Below are positions 52,601-64,000 of a stretch of DNA of 64,000 nt, one piece after another. Both the position numbers and the translations under genes were made by a program. The stretch spans positions 13,015,126-13,079,125 of the forward strand of contig JABACO010000006.1 in the NCBI GenBank assembly GCA_013339895.1, written 5' to 3'. The DNA is from Ephydatia muelleri (taxonomy: Eukaryota; Porifera; Demospongiae; Spongillida; Spongillidae). Position 1 is the first letter of the stretch, and the number at the start of each line of letters is the position of its first letter. Below the pieces are notes generated by a model. That model saw only the letters and a program-made list of their open reading frames with translations. It searched no databases and was not told the origin of the DNA.

Positions 52601-55600
52601 GTGTGATCGTGAACTACACAGTCTTGCTTGGCGAGTCCCCAGACTCGGAGCATAGGACGTTCAGTTCCCAGGAGCCTAGTGTGTCCCTGCACTCTCTGGC
52701 TTCCAGGACCACATACTTCTATTCCATCGCTGCTGGTACCATTGCTGGTACGGGACCGTTCAGTGATTTCCAGCAAGTAACTACCCTGGAGGAAGGTAAG
52801 GAACCAATCACTTGTCTCCTATTGCATGCTGCCAATGCCATTCAAGACATAATGAACATGTCTGTTGTCTGTCCAATGGTCTGATGAGCTATGGTTCATG
52901 GACAGTAGCATTATTCTATGATGTCATCTGTATCTTTTGCTCTCCTTATCCAGCTGTGAACATTTCGTTGAGTCAGGGTTCCTACTCCACATACAAGCTA
53001 GCTGGTCATGTGGAAGTGTGTGCGAGACTCCTGATAGAAGGGTTGGACAAGTCAGTGCCTGTGATCCTGTCCACTGAGCCTGGCACTGTCATTGGTAAGG
53101 GAGGGGGAGGAGGAGAATGCCGCACTTAGGGGAGGGGGAGGAGGAGAATGCCACTGGTAGGGGAGGGGGAGGAGGAGGATGCCACTGGTGGGGGAGGAGG
53201 AGAATGGAGTTCATGAATGGGGTACACAAAGTCACACTTGCAAAACATGGCTTACACAATATGTTATGAATCTAGAGCATCAGCTGATGGTTTTCCTTTT
53301 TCTCCTGCAGATGATGTGAACTTCATTCCTCTTCACAACCATTACTTCCATTTCAGCCCGGGAATGCACAGAGATGCAACTCAATGTGTGAACATGACAG
53401 TCCTTGATGACGGTGTAGTGAAAGATGATGAAGAGCTCTATGCTGTGTTGTCTACTGATGACCCATCAGTTGGACTCAAGGAGCCGTATAGGGCTGTCAT
53501 CACTCTCATTAATAGCAACTGTGAGTTTATTAATGGAAGGCTTTTCATTATTATGATGATGTTCTTTTTATACGTCCATCTTTCCCAGATGTCAGTGTGT
53601 CTCTGAAGGATTCCATCTACTACACCACCAAGGCTACTGGCTACACACAGATATGTGCTCTGTTGATGGAAGGTGTACTTGGGAAAATCATGCATATGTC
53701 TCTTGCCATCAACAATACTGGCAATCGTAGGTGCTGCCATTTAAAGCAGACACGAGAAACAAAGTGCATCATATTTCTAATTATTCTTTTTAGTACTATA
53801 TTTCTAATTTGTTTTTATATTTGGGCACAGAATCATTGGCAGAGGTTCTTGGGGCAGGTTATTCTCTACAAAGCCATCAGCTATTATTCCAGCAAGGCCA
53901 GAAGATAAACAGCTCAACTTGCACCAACATGACACTCTCCAAAGAGGGGCCAGCTATTCACTGGGAAGAGTTCAGTGTTTATTTGCAGAGCAGTGATGCA
54001 AGTGTTGTATTGAGCCAGCCTTCAGTTGCAACAGTTGTGGTCACAGATCAAGATTGTGAGTTTACAATACTGTGGATAACCTGTATTGCCATTTGGGGCA
54101 CAGGGGGTGGGTCCTATTAGTGCTAGAGATAGGGCCTGGGGTCCCCTAGTGGAATAGACTCTCCCCTCTCCTCTTAAGCAACCACATGCCACAAGTCACA
54201 TGCACTCATGCAGATGTTCCCCTCTGTGCCTCTGTTCCCATGTGTTCCCCTCTGTGCCTCTGTTCCCTTGAGTTCCTCTCTCAATGCAGATCTGATGCTG
54301 TTATTTGCAAGGCAGGAATACTTCACTAGTGAGAGGGTGGGGCATGTGCAGGTGTGTGTGATGGTGTCATCAGGGCATGTGGAGAGACCCACACAAGTGT
54401 ACATCTCTATAGAGGACCTGAGTGCCACAGGTAGGAGAGGGGAGGAGGACCAATGAATTCACTCAGCCTGCCCTCTCATCAGAGGGTACAGAGTACACTC
54501 CACTACACAGCTATCCTTTCCTGTTCAGCCGGGGACATCAGGAGAATGACTCGCTGTGTGTCGCCATAGGAATACAACACTACAACTGTACAACGGGTAC
54601 TCTGTCATTTGGTGTGCTCCTATTAGACACTACCAGAGTAGTGGAGCGTGCTGTAATCAGAATTGAAGACTATGATGGTAAGTGATAAGGAAAGCAGTAT
54701 CATTGTGTACGTGACACTAGAAGACCAACACAGTCACACCACAATGCCTATATGCATGGGGATGTCAGAGATATGTGTCTGTGTTGAAGATTATTTAATT
54801 GTAATAGTTTTGTGTGCCTTTCATCAAGAATGATTGGTTCTTGACTTTCAATGTTGGATGCAACATACTAGGCTGTGTTCAAATGTTGTTCATTGGTTCT
54901 CTTTGCAGTTATGGAGATTGGTTTTGAGAAAACAAACTACGTGTTCTCTGAGGCAGCTGTGGTCCCGTTATGTGTGAAGATCTATTCAGGACAGCTGGCC
55001 ACAGAGTTGGTTCTGAAAGTGCAGAGCTACGATGAATCAGCCCATGGTTTGTGATTCCATTTAATGAGCTGCAGCTCATCTGTCTGTTATAGGAGGTGTG
55101 GACTATATCTTGGTGAACCAATCGGTTACGTTCAACAGAGGACGTACATCTGGTGATACAGCATGTGTTAATCTCACTGTCAAGCATGACAGCGTAAAGA
55201 TGCTTGCAAACAAAATCTTTGCAATTGGCCTCTCTCCACTTTCAGAGGACATCCCAGTTCATTTTGTGCATGGCAGAGTGACAATAATGATAACATGTGA
55301 GAATAATTCTGATGCCACTTTGTAAATAATCTGTGCCTGGTTTTGAAATAGTTGGGGTTTGTTGACACCAAAAGGGACCTAACTCATGTTATGAATAAAA
55401 TATATGGCTAATTAGAAAATCAGTGCCTTTGAACTTTGTGACATACTCCAATTCTCAGTGTGTAAAAATCGCTGTGTAGAGGACATTTCATACTTGTAGA
55501 ATATAAACAATGTAACAACAAAAGCAGGAAATCTTACATTAGTACCCTTTTGTTACTATTTGAATGCATTGCAAATGTATAGTGTAATAATAATGAAATA

Positions 55601-56176
55601 CTCAAAGCATTTGTAACTTTCAGATGAGACTGGTTTGTCTAATGAAGAAGCAAGCACAGGTTAGTGTGAGAGTCTTGTACGTATGCTATTGATTTGCTCT
55701 AGTCATTACTTAGTTCCTGTCACTACTGGAGTGGTCGGAGCACTGGTTTTGCAGCAGCAATTGCCAGTGTTATCATCGTCATGGTGATGATGCAGAGACG
55801 TAAAGGTAAGCTTTCTCTGTTGTCACAAGCCTATCTCCATAATGATGCAGAAATTCGGAGATACATGTACATATGCTCATCATTAATGTATTTCTTAATT
55901 AACATGCAGTGTCAGTTGTTAAAGTTATCACATTTTGTTTTGGTGGCATAGGAGTTAAGATAATGATGTCATTGGTATCTAATGTGAGCTTTTATAGGTT
56001 CCAAGAAGCTTCTCCTGGTGTCTTCAGAGACGGCTACACACCCTACAGACACCAGCTGTGCTGTTGTGAGCAACATTGGTGAGGGAGACAGTCCTCCCTC
56101 ATGTGAAGACTCTGCTGCATCATCTGCTGTGCAACACAACGACACAGATACTCTTGTTGCTTCAACGGCAATGTGA
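49638..56176 (+). CDS. Single-pass receptor: EGF - FN3 x6 - Calx-beta-like x4 - TM - tail (3' part of gene)
   Basis: Seventeen exons: 49638-49767 (EGF-like, PCEQNCTNTDGSYYCNC), FN3 exons 49965-50252, 50336-50605, 50716-51018, 51641-52207 (two modules), 52505-52795; Calx-beta-like modules each built from an exon pair: 52954-53094/53311-53520, 53589-53726/53831-54055, 54290-54430/54483-54677, 54909-55046/55093-55296; 55624-55659 stalk; 55714-55805 transmembrane (AAAIASVIIVMVMMQRRK); 55998-56176 tail, stop TGA. About 1180 aa; nearly all exons are phase 1, typical of shuffled extracellular modules. Calx-beta motifs include CVNMTVLDDGVVKDDEELYA. Likely a cell-surface adhesion or recognition protein. 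Two one-base frame changes: 50464-50475 (FN3) and 55745-55751 (T run before the TM helix). Earlier 5' exons are not recognised; the EGF exon starts mid-domain. Confidence 0.8.
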
Positions 56177-56192
56177 TGCTCCTGACCATCAG

Positions 56193-56198
<6 letters not shown>

Positions 56199-56236
<38 letters not shown>

Positions 56237-56295
56237 TGTGAGTGTGTGTGTGCATGCGTGTGTGTGTGTGTTTGTGTGAGTGTGTGTGTGCGTGC

Positions 56296-56326
<31 letters not shown>

Positions 56327-56330
56327 AGTG
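56199..56330 (+). repeat. (GT)n microsatellite just 3' of the receptor stop codon
   Basis: GT run with occasional ttgtgtgag and catgcgtg interruptions, starting 23 nt after the stop codon, so probably in the 3' UTR. 56331-56699 shows no gene. Confidence 0.9.
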
Positions 56331-56699
56331 TACTTGACAACGTGTTTGAATTTGTCTACTTTATGCAATGATCCATTTTGGCCTGATGAAGGTCCACACA
56401 GTGTAATTTATTTAGTTCACAGAAGCTAACAACGGGCCATTGTGAATGAGCAAGTATTTATCTTAATCATATGGGATCATTAGGGACCTAATGCATACAT
56501 GCATTATAAAATTTCCAGTACATGCAAAGAACGGAATCGCTTGTGTAGAAATGTATAACTAATTAAATATTCAGAGCCTTATGACTCCACAACAGATACA
56601 TGTACTCTGATCCTCAGTGTCAACAAATGCCATTTGGCAACTTAGGCGTATCACCTACAACTTACTCACTACCTAGTTGGGCCTAGTATCAGATGAGAT

Positions 56700-58811
56700 T
56701 GACCGTGTATTGGATGGCAATACTTTATCAGACGACAAGACTGTACCCAAGGACAGCCATACTTCAACATCAAGCAATACCGGTACCAGTCTATCCAATC
56801 ACAAACATTTGCAGGACACTTTTTCAACAACTTCCTACCTGGTCCCGGTTCAACCATATCAACCTACGACGATAAAGTTTCCAAAGCGTGAGTTAGAAAA
56901 ATTTCACCGAGCCTTTGGTTCAATGATTTTCCGTGGTTGCTAATGATAAAGTGCTTTGCCATACGTGTATGATGCGAGCAGAATTTGAGGGTAAATTAAG
57001 AACTGCCCGAAATAAAGATCCAGCATTTGTTATCGATGGCTACTGTAACTGGAAAAAGGCGCTCGAAAGATTTCGGGAACACCAAACATCATGCAGCCAC
57101 CTAGCCATAGATTCCATTGTTACTCTACCAAAGACTTGCGCAGATATTGGGTCATCTTTATCTGATGTTTATTAAAAAGTAGTTGCTAAAACCCGGCAAA
57201 TTCTACGAAAGTTTTTGGCAAGGCAAGGAATCGCTTTCCAAGGAGATACGGATGAGGATTCACATTTTTTTCAACTCTTCAAACTCAGAGCCAATGATGA
57301 TGCCAGTATGCACGATTGACTGAAAAGACATGACAAATATCTTTCTCATGAGATGCAAAATGAAATGATAAATATTATTGCATTAAGAATTGTTTCTGAT
57401 TTAGCAGAAGGTATCAGAAAGAATGGATATTTTTCTTTGATGGCACACGAATGTACAGATGCTTCAAATTAGGAGCAGTTAGCAATTTGTTTGAGGCATG
57501 TAGATCACAACTTGGTAGCACATGAATAATTTATTGGGTTTTATCATATACCTAATATTTTTTCTGATGCTAGTAGTTTCAGTAATCAAAAATGTGCAGC
57601 TAAGAATGAATCTGAGTCTATTGAAATGTAGAGGCCAGTGTTATGATGGAGCTGGAACAATGGCAGGCTGTAGAAATGGAGTTTCTGCACCGCTCTTAGT
57701 GTAGCTGATGCTCCAAGTGCCCATTTAACACATGCACTGCCATGGTCATGTATTTAGTCTAGCGGTTCATGATATGATAAAAGGCTGCAAAGTACTATCT
57801 GATACCTTGGATACAACAATGGAAATTTGTAAATTAATTAAATTCTCACCCAAAAGAGAGGGAATCCTGAATAGTATCAAAGCAGACATTCACATGGACA
57901 TTCGTGGAATAAAAATGCTGTGTCCTACTCGGTGGACTGTTCAAGGAGAAAGCTTTGAAAGGATTAAAGACAATTATGAAGCCCTGATGTTGGAATGGGA
58001 TATCTGCTTGGAAGAAAGATTGGATACTGAGATGCGGGCTCGTATAATTGGTGTGAAAGCTCAAATGAAGTCATTTCAGTATTTTTTTGGATTCAATCTT
58101 GGTGCCACATTGCTTATCCAGACAGATAACCTGTCCAAAACCCTCCTAAAAACACAGCAATCATGTGTGGAAGGGCAGCATTGTGCCAATTTGGTAATTA
58201 GGGCCATCACAAGCATGAGATCAGATGAAATGTTTGACCTATATTACATGAATGTTAAAAAACAGGCTAAGAATCATGGTCTACCTACCTTCACTGCCCA
58301 GGCATCACAATGTCCCAAAAAGATTTGAAGTAGGAAGTGGACAATCTCATCAGCCATCATCTGCTGATGAATATTTTCGAAGAGTCTACTATGAAGCAAT
58401 CGATTTGGTAACCAATGCCTAAGACAACGTTTCGACCAGCCAGGGTATAAAGGACAGTATTATGGAAACATTACTTCTAAATGCTCTTAAACCGGGAATT
58501 GATGTAACTGATTAACTAAAGTATATGTCAGAGAAATATGCTGAAGATGTGAAAGTCACACTTTTGAAAGCCCAGTTACCTGTTTTTAAACTCATGCTAA
58601 GTGGAGAATTTTAATCATTCCACGAAATTTACAGTGATTTTCTAAGCCTTGACCAATGTGAAAAGGACCTAATTTCGGAGATTGTTACTGTAATTAAACT
58701 GATCTTGGTCAATCCAGCTACTAATGCAGTTAGTGAAAGGTCTTTTTCTACCGCTCGTCGCCTGAAAACGTGGCTTCGTTCAAGCATGAATCAAATTAGA
58801 TTTAATAACTT
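56700..58811 (+). mobile_element. Decayed hAT-superfamily transposase gene (ZMYM1-like/DUF4371 type)
   Basis: In order: a low-complexity N-terminus, TTF-type zinc finger (DKVLCHTCMMRAEFEGKLRT ... GYCNWKKALERFREHQTSCS, 56940-57110), DUF4371-like catalytic part (YDGAGTMAGCRNGVSA at 57641; IKMLCPTRWTVQGESFERIK at 57908), and the C-terminal hAT dimerisation motif NAVSERSFSTARRLKTWLRS (58722-58781). The reading is cut by several in-frame stops and frame changes (e.g. stops at 57172, 57702 and 58326), so it cannot make transposase. The end is cut off at 58811 by the dispersed repeat copy B, so the right terminal repeat is not at its expected place. Confidence 0.8.
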
Positions 58812-61800
58812 CGCGTTGTCGTATCGTTTGGTTTTAGGGGTATCCTTGATTCATTTGATGTCGCACACAGCTTTTTACTTGCTACGATACGGTCTGCTGG
58901 CCCCTCCTACCAAAGGATCGCCTTTGTTTATATACCATTGTGGAAGCTAAACTGCTAAAACATTGGTGAGAGCTTGAGGCACATAGGTTGAGCAAAAACC
59001 TCTTACATCAATTGAATCTTAACAATGCCTGAATCTGCTTCAATCGTCCAAAGTATTATTTTATCCAAGTATCATGATACAAAATACTTCTAATTATCAT
59101 AACACTATTGAATACATGATACAAATTGATACCCTTTATTAATATCAGCAAACACACGTGCCATTAAAAATGTTTTACACCAGGGGAGCTGAAACGTGCA
59201 GATTGTGCAGTTACTGTATCTGTGACATACCTGCCATCTTCTTCTCACATCTCATGCACATCTCACATCTGTGACATACCTGCCATCTTCTCACATGTGC
59301 ATGCCACAGGAGTCAAGTCTTCATGCATTCACATCATATAAAATAATAGTAAATGAACCCCAAAAAATAGACACGTTCAAAAAGGGTAACACATGTTTGC
59401 TTTTTTCAAGATTCAAATTCTTTGATATTCTAGAAATTTGAAATGTCCGCTACACATCGCTTCTTACGCACCGAGAATCGTAGTATCTGTCATTAAGCTG
59501 TAGCTTTGAACTTTTAATTAGCCATACAATTCAACGCAAGTGATTTGAGGTATGGATACAACTGTGCTCAGAGCCATCCCATCACTTCTTTTACATTGAT
59601 CTGCTCTGAATGGTGCTTCAATAAATGACGTTGGGCAACAGCTGCGTGTGATGCGGTAACCATATATTAGCAACGTGTGAGTTAATTGCAGTGAGTAGCA
59701 TTGTGCACGGGAAACTAGAGAATCAAGTAGTCCACTATCACACCACAATGTTACGTGCATGTATGGTAATGTCCCATGATATCAGTGCAGTTCTACCGAT
59801 ACATCGCGTGAGGATTATAATTTTGTCTCTTTACTATTTTGCACGCAAGATATCAGAGCTGTGTGCATCATCTACAATTGTTTTGGTACAGTATTATTGG
59901 TGGCCTAGGAGTTACAATAATGTTGTTATTGGTAACTAATGTGGAGTTTTCCATAGGATCCATAGGCAGTCTGGTCACGTGCCCTGATGAACTCCCTAAC
60001 CTCCATCCAATGATGCTCTACATCATGCAGCATCAGAGTGATGCATCCTGGTACTTATAGGCAGCCTCGTGGGATGGACACTTCACCTGTTACCACCTGC
60101 ACTTACTGAAAATATAATCTGCTCTCTAAAAAGAAAATGTGGGATCGTTCTGCGTAATAGGGACCTAGCCTTACATTATAAAATTTCCCCTGGTTCGCGC
60201 AACAAAAATGTAACGCTTACGTTGAAGTATATGGCTAATTGAGCTGTCGCCTTCCTTGGCTCTTTTCTAGGACCCTCGCACGTAGCTATCAACAATTTCA
60301 ATTCGATCAACAATTCAATTTACACCCTTTCATGCAATCTACAGTGTACCGCATTGCTCTAGTCAAATGTTGTAGCTTTCTTCTTTTGGGTATTTTCGAT
60401 ACGTATCGTCGTTTATACGGATGCTAGGTCTGGGAGCGGTGCTGTCGCAAGATGGAGACAGACATGTCATTGCATACGCCAGTAGGGTGCTGACAAAAGC
60501 TGAACGCCAATACTGTGCAACAAGGCGGGAGACGTTGGCAGTTGTGTGGGCGGTCCGCTACTTTCGTACCTATTTGTGGGGTCGTTGTTTCATTATACGT
60601 ACAGATAACAATTCCTTGCAGTGGTTAAAGAGTTTCAAGGATCCACAAGTGCAAGTGGCTCGGTGGTTGGACATTTTAGCCGAATATGACTTTTCTAGGT
60701 ATTCTACTCGTTGCTTAGATCTATCTTTCGATTAGGTGAAGGCATTCTTACAATTTCACTAGCTAGCCAAAGTAATATTAATAAATAAAACAAAGGAGAA
60801 TTTTGACGACAAACGGGCACAAAGCGAACCGTTTTATGACACGGAATTAAGCCATGGTATCGAATATTGAAACCTGCAAGGCGATATCAATAATAAATAA
60901 TTAAATAGCTAAATTCGATTCGAATTTCAACCCCCAAAGTACATAATCACACACGCACATCATAGCTAGGGATTGAATCAGTCAAATGAATAATATGGAC
61001 AATTAAGGGATATGGCGCAGTCTTTTGAGCTTATTTCCTTTCCCATGTCAAATGAGTTGGTTACATTTGTGGTGCCAGGGTTGTGCTTTTGATATTTTGT
61101 GGGATGCTTAGACAGTATGTGGGTTTTCATAAAGGTTGTGGAGAACCTAGGTACTTAAATGCAGTCATGCACTGTTTCCTCAATAGTGCAGTACGTCACC
61201 ATTGCATCATCCAACGTTTGAAGGAGGTCTCAAAAACTCGAATTTCCCTTTCCACTTATTTAGCCTATGCACGTCAGTCTATATGCTTTAAAACAGATCA
61301 GATCAGATCAGATTCGGCATTATTATCTGATCTGATCTGTTTAGTTATGGCGTGAATCTGATTTAACAGGGTACATTATCTGAATTTGAAGGTAACGGCC
61401 ATTTGATCTGGGTCCTATGTAGGATAGACTCCATGGGCGTGGTATTTATCAAGCGCATGCAATGAAGACCGTTCTGCTAAATTGAAGGACAGTTTTCGTT
61501 GCATGTCAATTTTTACACCCCCAGACCAATCCTACATCCTACTCTATTTCTCAAAGAGAATTGACGTGTAACTTTACTATCCGTGCACAATAATTACATT
61601 ATGAAACATTCTGACGACCCCTAAATGTGACAAATATGGTTGGATTATAGTTTCTAGCTAACCTGTCTCAAACCTACATGAGAAATGAAACCAATGCTTG
61701 TAAAATGCGCACACCAGACACAGTCACGCACACCCCATGCATATATAAAGCGAGCAAGGGGGAAATGCCTAAATTGGAAGAGTGCGGTGGCAAAAATTAA

Positions 61801-62895
61801 AATAGAAAAAGCATTGTGTACAAAAAAGGGAAGAAATAAAAGCCTACATTTATTTCACACCGCCTTTTGCCAAAATTACAAAACGCACGCGGACTAGGTA
61901 CTGTTGAATCCGGAAATAAATGGCTGCTTTCCCTCTGTCCCAGACCATCGGATATTCAGATATGCGTGTTAGCATCCGATGGGATTAGGTGGGCTATAAT
62001 CCGAATCTGTTTCGACTTTGGAACATCAATCTGAATGATTAATGTAACGAAACTGAATACGATCCGTAATGGGCCTTTCGGATAGGATATGCTAATCCGA
62101 TCCGATCCGTTAAAAAGCCTTAGTGTCATGAACGTAGTGCATGCAAAGAAAGAACATACACAATTATTGGCATTCATAACTCGAAGGCAATGCCGACAGC
62201 AGCCTTGCGCGCTTATTTGTTTGCGAAAGATTCAATTATGACGTCGAAGTTAACCTGCATGTTTCGCCAACTGTGACGCCACAGCCAAACTTCCCAATGA
62301 TGTCAATCGCATTTGGCACTTTGTCGATCGAAGGTAGTTCTTTTTTTTAGAACGCTAAATGGCCAGGCAATATGCGTATAGTGCCACGCAACAACAAACC
62401 CCGGCATGCATCAAAGATGTTCAGATTTTGTCCCCCCGGACAATATCTGCTAGTGGATTCAGTTCCCCACGGACAGAATCCGCTAGCAGATATTGTCCCC
62501 CAGCATTATGGAGGATAAGGAGTACGAGAGTATTTTCAGCTTTCTAGACTCTGATATATATCCCGCGCTGGATATCAGAAGGTGTGCTGTATAACAGTGT
62601 TTGGCATCAAGTTATGTTCATTTATACATCGATCACCTTCCCTTATTTTATTGTGTTTATACATATTGGAGTGCAGAACGTGATGAAGCCTATATTGAAG
62701 ACGTTTTCAAAGGAATGTGTTTTCTCAGAGAAACAATTTTTTCAGATGCATATCTCGTCAGTGCAGATGCGCATGAATGCTGACTATAGGATATAAAAAA
62801 GGGAAAACCAAAGGTATAGCAAATGAGCCTTCTCATTTGAAGTACTTAGCAGTGAAATCTTTCTGTAGGAATACGATGTCGGCTGCCTAGTAAAT
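58812..62895 (+). repeat. Dispersed repeat, copy B (inverted to 29594-32577), with 1.8-kb insertion
   Basis: Homology to copy A runs 58812-59310 and 61110-62895. Between these lies foreign DNA: sequence resembling the intron before the last receptor exon (ttggtggcctaggagttaca near 59897, compare 55941), a Ty3/gypsy remnant (60421-60690) and a piece resembling the start of the KRQRY-repeat element (60700-60850). Short bipartite runs gatctgatctg/cagatcagatc lie at 61290-61345. No host gene is recognised. Confidence 0.8.
60421..60690 (+). mobile_element. Ty3/gypsy retrotransposon fossil, RNase H part only
   Basis: About 90 codons resembling the RNase H domain of gypsy-type pol (AVLSQDGDRHVIAYASRVLT, RRETLAVVWAVRYFRTYLWG). 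No LTRs, gag, protease, reverse transcriptase or integrase are recognised beside it. Broken remnant, joined directly to other repeat DNA. Age not determinable here, but the retained peptide suggests it is not very old. Confidence 0.75.
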
Positions 62896-62897
62896 GT

Positions 62898-64000
62898 TGC
62901 TCAATAGTCACAAAGATCAAAGAAAGGGAGACAAACTTGTTAAGAGGTATATAGGATCTTATGCAGTGGAAGAGTATGTTGGAAAAGGTGTCTATCAATT
63001 GAACAATCCTGGAACAGGGAAAGTACTGTAGACCGAAAGAGTTCCATCCAAGAAAGGTGTGGTTTCAAATTTAAGATGATGCTGTAATGAATATTCAATT
63101 CATTTCATTTTATAGCAAGGCATGTGTTCTCTTACATGTGCACTATCACTAATGTATACTGTATGATCTACATAGATATGGTTTTTCATATGTTTAAAGA
63201 AACCCTGTACTGCATCCAACATTAGAAGACTTCAACAGAACCTGTAAATACACATTATGGTCTTCCTTCAAGCTGGTAAATGAAAAGTAGATTGTGCATC
63301 CGCTAATTTATTTCAACAGGAGAGAAGATGAAATAAATGACAGTGCATCAAGACAAGCTGAACCTGTAAATGCACATGGTCAATTGAAAGCATTGATTAT
63401 GATGGTTTTTGAAATAGATCAAGTTAACTAGTAATGGCTTTTTGATTGTTGCGTGTTACAGTGTATGACTGCAGAGTCCTGGAAAGAACCAAATAACAAA
63501 GCACGAGTTCTTAATAAGCATATTCAGGATATCCATCCCAAACGTTCTGGACTTGACAATCATGGTAACAAAGCCCACCATGAAAAACGTGCAGTGATTG
63601 ATGTAGATGACTGTACATTGCCTAACATTGCTGAGAATGTTGATGCTTGGTGGATCGAAGAATTTCAGTTAACAGGCGTGAGATTACTTTAGTGAGATGG
63701 CTCGCAGCACTGTTATGAACAGTGGTCAGTACGTTCTAGCAAACCAGTTATCTTCTACTTTTAGATGTTCAGGATTTCAAGATGTATGGACTTGTAATGA
63801 ACTATTCAATTAAAAAGGAACGATTGGATCATTCAGATGTCTGATCGTCTGTCTGGCATTGGTATAGTAATGTTGGAACTGAGAAGCCATATGTTCTTCA
63901 GGTCTATGACAGTCTCTATTCATCATGTTCTTTGAGAACAAATAGCTTGTCCGATCTTCTGCACTCTGATATGCCAAACATCCCATTAGAATATGTGACT
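62898..64000 (+). mobile_element. Ginger-like DNA transposon, 3' part, copy 3 (runs off window end)
   Basis: Starts at the GPY/F-like stretch (YVGKGVYQLNNPGTGKVL, about 62975-63030) and continues through NIAENVDAWWIEEFQL to the Ulp1-like region, where the window ends. It resembles copy L at its outer end (62898-63010 matches 23550-23660) and is independent of the large duplication. Broken, with several breaks. Confidence 0.6.

Overview
This is eukaryotic, almost certainly metazoan DNA: genes are split into many short exons with GT-AG introns, and the products are animal families (axonemal dynein DNAH10, a Kelch-GTPase-Death protein, an EGF/FN3/Calx-beta receptor). Kelch-Roc-Death and FN3-Calx-beta architectures, short introns and heavy microsatellite load suggest a sponge or another early-branching marine invertebrate. 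That placement is inference.

Layout. 1-6200 is mostly repeats plus one unknown single-exon gene (999-1586, minus). 6214-16611 (plus) is a DNAH10-type dynein heavy chain with 5' and 3' ends missing, a large out-of-frame internal deletion, a small deletion, a frameshift and an in-frame stop; its 3 kb intron (7699-10746) is packed with mobile DNA. 17058-23549 is the left arm of a 6.5-7.5 kb inverted duplication whose right arm is 34449-41960. The right arm leads into an intact six-exon gene (38535-43164, 1066 aa: Kelch, Roc-like GTPase with COR-like region, Death domain). The left arm holds a broken, truncated copy. Between the arms lie a 32-bp minisatellite (23672-25671), a retroelement tail, two oppositely oriented 29-bp minisatellites, a small predicted type I membrane protein gene (27780-28810, minus) and one copy of a 3-4 kb dispersed repeat (29594-32577).

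That repeat recurs inverted at 58812-62895, where it has taken in extra DNA including a Ty3/gypsy fossil. 45313-47055 and 47958-48925 are further minisatellites around a probable TBC1D8/9-type fragment. 49638-56176 (plus) is the 3' part of a single-pass receptor: EGF, six FN3, four Calx-beta-like modules, transmembrane helix, short tail. 56700-58811 is a decayed hAT transposase gene. Copies of a Ginger-like DNA transposon 3' part occur at 22196-23660, 34449-35800 and 62898-64000.

Points of most interest: the Kelch-Roc-Death gene and its inverted broken copy; the deleted dynein; two tiny perfect palindromic insertions (70 and 59 bp) each with a clean 9-bp target duplication, one with an empty paralogous site; and single-base frameshifts that fall in or beside base runs, which raises the question of assembly error versus real decay. 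No tRNA, rRNA or CRISPR array was recognised.
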